In this document: positions 23,364 to 33,580 of the stretch, piece by piece
How the letters are laid out: every line of letters begins with the position of its first letter
Numbering within the stretch: the stretch's first letter is position 1
Origin: Cyanoderma ruficeps
Taxonomy: Eukaryota > Chordata > Aves > Passeriformes > Timaliidae
Assembly: GCA_008694505.1 (NCBI GenBank)
Contig: VZDJ01000116.1
Coordinates: forward strand, 24,059,249-24,123,248
DNA: 64,000 nucleotides
Reading direction: 5' to 3'
Program-made: the position numbers and the translations under genes
Notes under the pieces: generated by a model
Told to the model about the DNA's origin: nothing
What the model saw: the letters and a program-made list of their open reading frames with translations, nothing else
Databases searched by the model: none

Positions 23364-24640
23364 AATCATGGAATTGTAGAATTGCTTAGGTTGGAAGTGC
23401 CTTTAAGATCTCTGTGTCCAACCATTAACCCAGCACTGCCAAAGCCACCACGAAACCCTGTCCCTAAGCACTACATCTGCTGGACTTTAAAATACCTCCA
23501 AGGTTGGTGACTCCACCACTTCCCTGGGCAGTCTGTGCCAGTGTTTCCCCACCAGCTCATCTTTGAGCACAGGGGAACGACCTTCCCTCAGCATTGAAGA
23601 TTTCCTTCTTGTAGAATGTCCAGCCTTCCTGAACTCCTTTGCCTTTCAGCTCTTCTTCCAAGGGATTCCAGGAATCAGTCTCCTAGTGGCCAAAGTCTTC
23701 CCTCCAGATGACAGCAGTTCTGTGGATCCTTCTCCTTCCTTCTCTGAGAATCAAAATCTCTGCCATTCCGTGATCCCTGTGCCCCAGGCAGCCTCCAACC
23801 CTCACATCCCCCCCAGTCCTTCTCTGTTCACAAACAGCAGGGTCAGTGGGTGCCTTTCCTGGCTGCCTCCCTCACCAGCTGTGACAGGAAGTTCTCTCCT
23901 GCACACTCCTGCCACCTTTTCCAGGGGGAGCTCTTAATTCCTGCCTGACAGGTGCTCAGGTGCTTCCCTGGTTTCTAACATATCGATAACCCTCGTGTCT
24001 CTGCTGCTCCATCCCTTCTTTGACTGAGAGAGCAGACCAAAAGACCTCACTAGCATCCTCTCCCTCGAATTTTGGGGTGCTGGCCCCAGGCTGGCTCTAG
24101 CAAGCCTGAGCTTATCCCTTCCCCCTTCCAATCTAATTTAAAGCTGTCTCAATGAGCCCTGCTCATTCCTCTGCAAAGATCCTTTTCCCATTTTGACACA
24201 GGTGTACCCCATCTGTTGCCATCCAGCTCGGTGTCATGTAAACTGACCCATGATCAAAAACCTCAAAATTCCGCCGATGACACCAGGCTCGGAGCCAGCT
24301 ATTGATCTGCTGGCTCTTCCTGTTTCTTCCCTCATCGTTCCCTGCAACTGGAAAAACAGAGGAGAACACTGCCTGTGCTTCTGATCCCTTAACCTGTTGT
24401 CCCAAGCCCCTGAAGCCTCTCTTGATTTTGCTTGAAATTCTTGTCATGTATTCGTCCCTTCCTACCTGAAAAATCAGTAATGGACAGAAATCCAACACTC
24501 ATACCAGGGCAGAAAGATTTCTCTTCACATCTTTAATCTGGACTCTAGGAAGGCAGCAGACATCCCTAAGAAATGAATCTGTTTGGCATAGTAGGCCCTC
24601 TGAGCCCTTCAGGAGGGAGCCTCCTCTGACACAGACCCAT
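23364..24640 (-). mobile_element. CR1 LINE, internally deleted, with ORF1 esterase and ORF2 endonuclease remnants
   Basis: The element runs on the minus strand. Its 3' end is at 23364, where the reverse complement reads CAACCTAAGCAATTCTACAATTCCATGAT, split here into the avian CR1 tail CAACCTAAG and ATTCTAC-type repeats. At about 24630-24163 the minus strand encodes a frameshifted SGNH/GDSL-type esterase domain as found in CR1 ORF1, with FQVG, FSSVFPVAGN, QINSWLRAWCHR and a C-terminal DGVH block that normally carries the catalytic Asp and His. Around 23880-23780 it encodes a degraded endonuclease C-terminal segment (NREGL, then GHRDHG where GHSDHE is usual). No reverse transcriptase remains. 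The element has frameshifts and stops and is dead. The 3' part (23364-23570) is typical CR1 3' sequence. Confidence 0.85.
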
Positions 24641-25176
24641 TTTCATCAGCTTCATTTCACAGTCACACTAGATATTAGGCTAGAAAACGTCAATTTTCCC
24701 AACAATAAAGCAAAGAGGAAGGAGCTGGCCAGAGCTGTCTGGGACACGTTGGCAGGATCCTTCCTTCCCCACTGCACTGCCTGGCAGATGACTCCCTGAA
24801 TGCCTCAGCACCCTCTGCTCCTCCCTCCTTTCCTGGAAGTGTTGCTTTGTCCTGTGGAAACTCAAATGCATATGATAATATGTAAGGAGTTTGTACTAGC
24901 TCTCTTTATGAGCGCTGTGAAAGATGTCAGATGATTATCTGAGGCCTCCCCGCCAAACCCATCGCTTCAGGGGGACACATGGAGGCTGGCAAGAAAGGGA
25001 AATCCTATGGCCAAAAGCTCTTGGAGACAGCAGTTTCTCCTCCCACTTGCAGAGGCCATACTTAAATATTTGTGGTATCATAAATATGCTCTTTAGTGTG
25101 TGCACACTAATAGATCTCTGGAACACAGCTGGGTTTGGACTCTTGGGCTTGTGAAAAGCAAGGTAAGAAGTGTCCA

Positions 25177-25225
25177 GTGTGTGTGTGTGTGTGTGGTGGG
25201 GGGTGTTGGGTGAGGGTCTGCTGGG
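25177..25225 (+). repeat. (GT)9 microsatellite followed by G-quadruplex-type G runs
   Basis: GT dinucleotides occupy 25177-25194. G runs follow at 25198-25203, 25208-25210, 25214-25216 and 25223-25225, separated by 4, 3 and 6 bases, which fits a G3-type quadruplex pattern. Confidence 0.85.
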
Positions 25226-26239
25226 CTCAGGGTCATTCTGTTTGACCCCATCCTGGTACTAAAGCAACTGCCACCATTACAGCTGTGGGGTTTTGAAAAT
25301 GACAGGTTTTTATCACTGACCTGGATGACTATAGCATAAACATTACATATAGGGAGGAAAAGTTACTGCCATGGGGAGGAAACTTGGCAAAACAGACCTC
25401 TAGTGCCTTGTAGCCACTCAGGCAGGCATGAAATGCATATAAGAACATATAAAATTGATTATACAAACATAGCTGATAATATTCTGCTTACTCTCCACAC
25501 AGTGATTTTATGCTAAAGGGGGTCACTTACCTAATGTGGTGCTAAAACCTCAATCTGAAGGCTTAATTCCCTTCTTCAGCCACATTAAAACCCCTCCTTT
25601 GGGAAAAGAACTTCTTTTTTCCTCCCTGCACTTGCTTTCCCATGCTGTTTGCTCATGGTTTCAGAGAAGTCTCCTCAGCCTCAGAAGCTGAGGTCCTTCC
25701 TAAGAAAAGCAGAGTTAAAGACCTGCTGAAGGCTTTACCTGTGGCAGTTTGGTGTAACAAGACAGCAATCCCTCAGGGGCAGAGGGGTTCAGGTTGATTT
25801 TAACAATTTCCTTCGTGTCACAAGGAAAGTTTAAATAGATTTCTGTGCCCTGAACCTGAGACCGGTAAGAAGTGATTTCTGTTTAAGTAGGTGTTAGGAG
25901 GTAGGAAAGAGCGTTGCAATAACAAACCTGTCTCATAAGCCAAGGAAGTGAGATGTTGAATCTGAACCCAAACAAAGAGTGAACCTGAGTCACAGGAACA
26001 CTTGGCATTTACAGGGCAGCTTTCACTGGAGAATTTCAGACTGTTCCAGAGTGTTTTACCTACACAGAGAGCTGGGGTAAACACATGAACATGAACACAC
26101 CAGTGCAGCTTTCCTCGGTGATGTCATGGAGCCAAACAGTCAAGGAACACAGAGCCTGGGACTGTTTCAGCGTGAGTAACAGGACAGAATTTGGCCTCAT
26201 ATGCTTAACTTTCACATCTCTTTTCCCTCATAAATTAAG

Positions 26240-26365
26240 CTTTCATTCCACTTTATAGATGGGTAACTGATGTACAGAGATCCCAGGGAGTTTGTCTAAA
26301 GTCACAAATTGAGGAAGGTAATGAAAAAGGACCTAAAAGTTTTGGCCTTGTGCTCTAACCCCAAG
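26240..26365 (+). mobile_element. MIR-like ancient SINE relic
   Basis: The order CACTTTATAGATGGGTAACTG, CAGAGA, then AAAGTCACAAATTGAGGAAG and a terminal GTGCTCTAACC parallels the conserved MIR core (tttacagatggggaaactgag ... aaggtcacacagc ... gtgctctaac), with many substitutions. MIR relics survive in birds at low density. The match is by recall of the consensus, so the subfamily is not assigned. Confidence 0.55.
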
Positions 26366-29300
26366 GAAAACTTAATTTGGTACTAGCAGCTGCTTGATCT
26401 TTAGGGCTTCTGCAAGAGCAGGGAGTAGTTTGGTTAATGAAATAGTATCCCAGGCACATATGAAGAGCAATTACTTGCTCTCATATAAACTCTCATATAT
26501 TCATCTAGAAAAAATGTTCATGACTCAGTCATCTGGGATGGTTCAGGCTACTCACCCTCCAGCATGAGGCGTAGGCATTGCAGTGGTAAAGTTAAAAAGG
26601 AAGACACGTGACCCCAATTACTCCCAAGGAGAAGAATTATGATCTCAGATACAGTGGTATAAATCCAAAGTCCTTCCCCCCCCCAAAGTAATTGGCATCA
26701 TACTGTATTTTCTCCAACATACAGGAAATCAGAATGCAGCCTGTAATCCCAGTTTGTCTGCAGAGCTTTGTTCAGGGAGAGGCTTTGCTCTCCTGCAGTG
26801 GATGTTAACTGATGGAGAAAAATAAGGCTGGAAAATGTACAAGAAAGAAAAATGTGCCAAGCTTCCCTGGAGCAAAAGCAACAAATTACTACTTGGTTTT
26901 AACAGTGTGCTTAATAATGATTTCACCTTTTTAATCAGGTTTTCTCCGTTTTTAATAAACAATAAAAATGAACTGATATACAGAAAGACTTTCTAGTTGA
27001 CCTGTATCTCAGTTTCCTCTTTTTTCTCTGGGTATCACAAACACTGAGGAAGAAAGTTGTCGACTGTTAGGAATGGTGAAGAAAATGACAGACTTACAAA
27101 TTTACAGATGGACTTTGACAACAAACACAGATCTAATATTAGGGACATTGCAAGTTCAGAGAAAAGATTAATTAATGTAATGACCACAGCGAATTGTTCC
27201 TGTGGGACATGGGCAATTGTATGAAACTCTTTCCATTAGTGCAGAACAAAGGACTTAGGGCTTGAAGAGTGTGGACACTGGATTCAACACAGCAGCAGAT
27301 CACATAGAAAAATACTCTAAATAGACCCTCCATTCATCATTTCTGAGATTTTGATAATTGTAATATTCTCAACTTTATGGTTTCAGTAATTTGGAACTGA
27401 CAGATGAGAACTTCACCCCTTGGGACTACAGAAAACCTGGCAAGAAATGAACAGGGAAAGGATTCAGTTTGAAACATTATAGGCACCTAGCAAGTTTCCA
27501 GCACATCAGGCAACCCAGAATTTTTACAGATATGTGTTCTTTTCACATTTTCTAAGACCACAGAAGCAGTTCAAACATATGTTAAATTATATTATTGGCA
27601 AATTGTACCAGCAGCATACAGAGGGACACACGGGAGTTATTCCTTAAAAATTCTGGATGTGCAGGCAGGAGGATGGGGTGCCACCACAAAGCATCCTGCC
27701 TGCCCCTGCTGCTGGCACTGGGAGGAACACAACATGCAGCTCCAGTGCATGGAACAGCATTTTGTGGGCACATATTGACATTTCTGGCTGGTCACCCGGT
27801 TCAGATTCCTTCCTGAAAAGTCTTGGCACACACATCTTGTTGATACAGTTTCTAAGTATGCAGAGGACATGCTTGTGCACCAGTAAAGCTACAGATCTTG
27901 TGGACTTAGGAAAGCTGATACCTGTATTACATGCATGAATGCAGAGCATGTATATTTACACGTGCATAAAGGGGAGATGTGTTTTACATACGTGGCAGCA
28001 CGTGTGTAATGGAGTGTAACACAAGGTCCAGGGGTATCATTAGGAGACACTTGAGGAAAGGTGGTGAGGAAACTGTTTGCACTGGCACAGCTGAAATTCT
28101 GGAGCCTTCTGCCTCTTTGCAGAGAGAGGCATGGTAACAACTTGAAATGTTTTTGTGGCAGATCCAAGAATAGTAAAGCCTTTCCCATCATCCAGTACAG
28201 TCAAAGTGATGGTTTGCAGTCGCTTGCTGCGTGTAATTAACAACCCTCCGTATCTACATCAGTCAGAACTCCTGCTGTGGAACTTCCACGTTTCTGGTAC
28301 CCCTGGCAGAGAAGTGGCCCCAAATAGTCCCCAGCCCAGAGCAGCTGAGTGGGGACAGCTGCTCTGTGCTGCTTCATAATCACAACTGTGTCCTGGTCTG
28401 GGTTGGGCACCCTGTATGTGCAAAAGCACGGAGCAAAAAATTAAGTCCTTTAATGAAGTATCCTTTATTACTGAAGTAATGAGTGTTTTTGAGGCAGTTT
28501 TATACCATTTCAGTTCAGGGGTGATTTTTTACTGGAATAGTACCTCAGGCCATGCCTGCACATCTGCAGTGTGTCCAGTGTGACCAGCAGAGAAGGTGCT
28601 GTACACCAAAGAGGCAAGTCCCACCTCCCACAGTAAACTCATCTTCCCTCTGAAGGGGAAGTTCTGCCTTTCTCACGGAGAGACACTGGCAAGAGCTGCC
28701 CCTCAAAGTGCTGCTCTTCCTCTGGCCTGGGACCCCAATGGGAAGTGATTATTGGTTCTTTGGCTAACCAGCACCGTGCACGTCTGTGATCCAGGGAGAA
28801 GAAGCTGGACACGTGGCACATTTGTGAGATGGAGGAGAACGTGAGGGGGAAACATCTGAAGGACCCTCAGAAATTAAAAGGTATCCTGTCAACACCGAGA
28901 GCGTGCTGAGAGTGGTGTTTTGGCAGCTGGGAAAAAGCCACACTCTATAGTACCAGACTTCACAAACACGTGAGGTTCTGGTCCTTGAGAAGCTTTAAAG
29001 AAAAGGATTCTAACCAGTGCTGCATGAAAAGGGAGCATTGTCTGCAGAGGTGACACACCTCCCTTACTTTTGTTTAGGGACCTCGAGTCTCCTCACCACA
29101 AACACAGTCCCTTCCAGGCCCTGATGGGAGCACAGGGCTGTTTTCCAGCAGCACCATCCCAGACCTCAGCCAGGACCGAGTCTGCAAGGCTCTGGGAAAG
29201 CTAAACCTCTAAAATTGCATAAAGGTCTCTCTGCAGCCCTATTTTCCAAAGCGTTGATACTGATCTAGCTCCTCTCATCTGAAAGCTAGCTAAAACACCT

Positions 29301-29459
29301 TGGTGAGGGTTGTGGGGCTGCAGCAGAGCACTTCGCACTGCATTTTCCTCATTCTTGGTGAATAGAGAAATCGTTAATGGGGTATTTATTTACTGTGCCA
29401 GAGCCAACAGGTGTAGGTAATTTGGAACTGCCAAGGACAAATCACCATGTGTGATGTTA

Positions 29460-30080
29460 AGACAGTTACTCCAGGGAGGAGAGAGGGAGGGGGGAAGTGC
29501 TCTGTATTAGCATAACTATCTCCTCACACATCCTCTCTCTTCTTTGCATAATATCCCAGTCTTGTGGGCCCCTGCCAGCCAAATAAAACAATGATCCCAG
29601 CCCTGTGGGCCTGTCATTATTGATTTTTAAAATACTTAAGCCAGTTGTGTTAAATGTGTCCTTCCATCGTAGGAAGGAATTACTGGGCATACAGTGGTGT
29701 AAGACTGCTGAGTTATTATCATGCTCTAAGAGTTACATATAAAGGCATCTTCAAAATGCCTTTTTTTTAGGCGTTTCGACCACTTCGTGGAAACCCATCT
29801 GGAAATAAACGTAGCTGGCCTAGTGTACGTAATGAATTTAATGTGCCGTTCTTCCACATTAAGGATAAAACTAATAGGATGATTGAGTGGGGCCAAACTT
29901 CTCCAGGAAATTCCTTTATAATACATGATTGAATTATTGTTTTTTTATTAGGGCAGCCAAAACATTCAGCGTTCTTGACAATGCAGGATGTGTGCCGTTA
30001 GTTTTTTGCCACTAAGCTAGGCATACTGTATCTGGACATAAGCCCAGCTTTTTGAGTATTTCCAGTTGAATGATTTATTT
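29460..30080. promoter_or_regulatory. Candidate conserved non-coding element
   Basis: This block is AT-rich yet keeps isolated CpGs and has many homeodomain-type cores (ATTA, TTATTATC, TGAATTTAATG, AGGATAAAAC). It has no repeat similarity and no coding potential. Such composition is typical of deeply conserved enhancers near developmental genes. Conservation cannot be measured here; the call is inference. Confidence 0.35.
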
Positions 30081-30469
30081 ATTTTCCAAAGAAGGGCTGC
30101 ATAAGTCATACAGAACTCAGTAGACTTCTTTTTGGGTCAGACGACAGAACTCGGTGCCTGGCTGCCAAATGAACGAAATTTTAGGAATCTGGAGGCGTTT
30201 TACTGCAAAGCTGAGATTTTCCTAATGGATACCTGAAAGCTGTGCTTAGGAAACTACTGAAGCTTTTCTCAATAGAAATTGTGCAAACCTCTATTTCAGG
30301 TCTGCGCTCAAGCCCCTCAGTGTCCTGATTTTCATAAGTGTTGGCTTTCCAGCTGCAACTGTGTAATCTGAGAGACGCTGAACGTAGCACATATGAAAAT
30401 TTGATTATTTATAAACCTAAATCTGATTCTAGAAATCTGACTTCAAATGCCTTTTAAAACTTAGGACCA

Positions 30470-30522
30470 GATTCAATGATCTTAAGGGTCTTTTGCAATC
30501 TAAATAATTCTATGATTCTATA
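30470..30522 (+). mobile_element. CR1 LINE 3' end, very short
   Basis: The sequence ATGATCTTAAGGGTCTTTTGCA followed by two ATTCTATG-type repeats is the terminal part of an avian CR1 on the plus strand. Only about 50 bp are recognisable; the 5' side is truncated or decayed. Confidence 0.75.
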
Positions 30523-33229
30523 ATTTGAATGTAGATTGTTTGGTCTTTATTTTTTTTCTGGGAAGACGTTGTGTGTTTGAGACACTCACTTGCCCTCCCA
30601 GGGCTGACAGCCATGAAATGTGCACCATTATCAGTGCACATGATGAGAATGTGTGTGACTCTAAGACATCCTGAAACCCCAAACACAAGTGCATGACTAT
30701 ATACAAAAGGAGACAGGGACAAGAACTCTGTATTTTTTCAAACTACAGCTTGGGAAAAGGTGGTGTTTATTAATGTAGCCTCCTAACCTTGTCTAAAAGA
30801 TCTCATTGCTCATTTCCTGTAGCAACAGAGCTTCTTCCTTTCTGTCTTCTTAATAGAGGAGGGCAATTATTTTTCTTCTGTGAATAAAATACTTGACACC
30901 CCCCCCTCTTCCCAAGTAGTCTCAGGTCAAATCAGTCATATAGTTGCAGCTGGAAACTATTTTTGGCCTAGGTTTACAGCTCTGTAGAGGATATCCAGAT
31001 ACTTCACCAAATATTTAAGGCACTCAGCCAGGGTGTGGGAGATGGCAGGTTCAAATCTCTCTGGAGAAGTGGATTTGAATCCACCCCTCAGGAGGTAACT
31101 ATCACCAGCATCTTGCTGTGTAGGAACGATGACTGAGAGAGAATGATTCAAGCAACCCGAGGTTCGAGGGGCTACTTGTCTCACTTGAGGCTTTCCTCAG
31201 TTGTTGGGCTGCAGGGAAGGTGGGATGGGGTACCAAACCAAGCAGAGGCCTCGGTTTTACCTTGCAGGCTACACCAAACCACTTTTAGAGTCAACCATCA
31301 TCTGTCTCAGTCGTGCAGAGGTGAGGCTGGGCTGGCTTTCACCCCTAGCCATCCCCCAGAGAAACCAGTGTTTGATTGCTGTGCTTGATTTCTTTTTAAT
31401 CCTCCTTAAACTGAAACTCAGACATTATCTGCCACCGAGCCAGGATCCTTACTCGTCCTGGCAGGGATCAGGTTCTGATGTCTGGGACATCAAACAAAAG
31501 CAAGGAGGGGAGTAATATTTGTTGGCCTTGTTAGTAATAGAGAGTGAAAGACACCCAAGTGGGTAAAACTGGAGTGACCCAGCACCTGCTCTGTGCACAG
31601 AACATGCTGGACCTCTCCTGGTGACATTCCTCTACATGTGCCCCACAGCCCTGCTCCTCAAGTGTATCTTGAGTTAAACGGCTCCCCAGGTTAACCCATA
31701 GTTTTTGTGCAGGACTCCTAAATTAGCTGAGTGTTTATCATCATCCTTGAGGAATCTCGCCTGTGGAGGTTTGATTAATGTTTTTCATACACATATAAAC
31801 AGATTCAAGATGTTCTTGCTCAGCCAGAGGATAAAGGTTTCTCCTGCTATCTCAGTTCTCCATCAGAAAAACAGGCAGTCCCAATGTGCCAAGATTCTCC
31901 CAAAGGCACTATTGCCGTCATCTGCGCTCACTAACGCAGGCTTGCAGGCGTCCTGAACAACAAGGACCGTGTCCTTTCCCAGCAAGGACTCTGAATTCTG
32001 GATAGTCTCAGCTTTGAGCTGCTCCTTACGTGTACCTAGAGCCAGGAGTGCCCTCAGGAAGGCCTGGAGATCCCATCCGTGCTGCAGAAGTAACAGTGGT
32101 CAGCTTTGAACATGGCCTGGCCTCTCCAAAGCAGAAACATTAAACCTGTGATTCCAGTTTGGACAAGTGCAGAGCATGACCTAAACCTCCTTAGTTCACT
32201 TGAGAGTCTTCCCTTTCCCTCCTAAGTTGCCAAATCACGCTGCCAGATATTGCTCAACCACGGATGAGGGTTTGCACTGCGTGTGCCACGTGTGAGTGGA
32301 TGTTAAAGAGAGTCATTATCGTTACAGAATCTGCATTTGCTATAAAAAATCACTACAAAATCACTGAAGCCTCATCAGAGGATTGAGCCACATGCATCCA
32401 CAGAGAGGTCCCTAGGATGCTCCAGACCCACTTGTCCTTTCCTCCAAGGCAGAGGGCAGGCTGTGTGTCCAGCACAAATCCAACCAAACTCTGAGCAGTC
32501 TCTAAGTGATTTCACTGATCCTAAATGAAGAGAAGATTATTTGGTTTAGGATTCAAAATAGTGAAAAATTTCCACCATTCCACCCTTTCTTGCCAAACCC
32601 CAAATATTTAAATTGAATGCAACTGGAGCAAAAAAAAACCCCACCAAAACTGAGTATTTTGATTATCTGGGATCTCAGCCTTCTTACTGAGAAATAAGGT
32701 TACAGGAAGTGGAAAAGAAAGTACATTTTAGAAAATCCCTGATCCCGGTGCTACAGCCTTGCCCTTGTGTCAGTGTCCTAACAGGGTGAAAGGCTCTTCT
32801 GACCAATTCTGTTCAGTTCTATATGGGAGATGCTTGCCTATTCAGTGTAGCATAATCTGCCAACACTATCTCATTTACAGTCTAATCATCAGCACAACTG
32901 TATTCCAAGCTGGCAGCATGAACATCCAGGTTCAGGATCTCTGCTTTCTTCTCCCCTTTTATTTTTCCTTCTAACTTGCATGTATGCACATCCACATTTC
33001 GGATATACCCAATGATATCAGGTTTTGAATTCCCCCACCATTTGCCATCTCAGAGAATTGTGCAAACTAGAATTCTTAGTTCTGGAAGACCAGAGCTTGT
33101 CAAAGCTCTCCTCTGCACCACTTTCCACTGCCGTGTTTTCATGTGAACAAAATAAGATGCCAGGGATTCCCTGTGGCATGTTCCCAGCTCTCCAGAGCAG
33201 TCTGGGGAAGGAGCTTGTTCACTGATTGC

Positions 33230-33580
33230 TACAGCTACACAATGTCATAAAATATCATTATTAATACATTTGCTTTATTAGGCAGAATAATGGGAATTAT
33301 TTCCTCATAAATTTTTACAGTAACTCCTCCCTACACGGGGCTCTGGTTGACGAGAATGGTAGGTCTAATTATTGGAACATGTGCTTTAATGTGTTTTAAT
33401 GTCATGTTTTCCTTTAATTGTATTATATTGTAAGCCTGCTCTAGAAATAACACTATTAAAGTTCCCTTTCAAAACAAAGATCAATCAAAGAGACAAGCAA
33501 TTATTTCATTATCCTTAAGAAGCTCATAACATAATGAAAGGAATGTTAAAAATAAACTAAATGGGTGTACTTGATTGAAA
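33230..33580. promoter_or_regulatory. Candidate conserved non-coding element
   Basis: AT-rich block packed with homeodomain-type sites (ATTATTAATAC, CTTTATTAGG, TCTAATTATT, TTTAATTG, GCAATTATTTCATTA) and SOX/TCF-like motifs (AACAAAGATCAATCAAAG). There is no repeat or coding signal. Function is inferred from composition only. Confidence 0.35.

Larger units (their letters stand above)
24641..29459. other. Intergenic DNA with a GT repeat and MIR-like relics
   Basis: The block is AT-rich with no recognised gene. It contains a (GT)9 tract and G-rich run at 25177-25225 and a MIR-like relic at 26240-26365, both listed separately. The remaining sequence shows only random open frames. Confidence 0.55.

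Noticed and set aside
31040..31090. A tRNA gene
   Set aside because: A B-box-like stretch is present, but no cloverleaf, A box at the right spacing or anticodon arm could be made.
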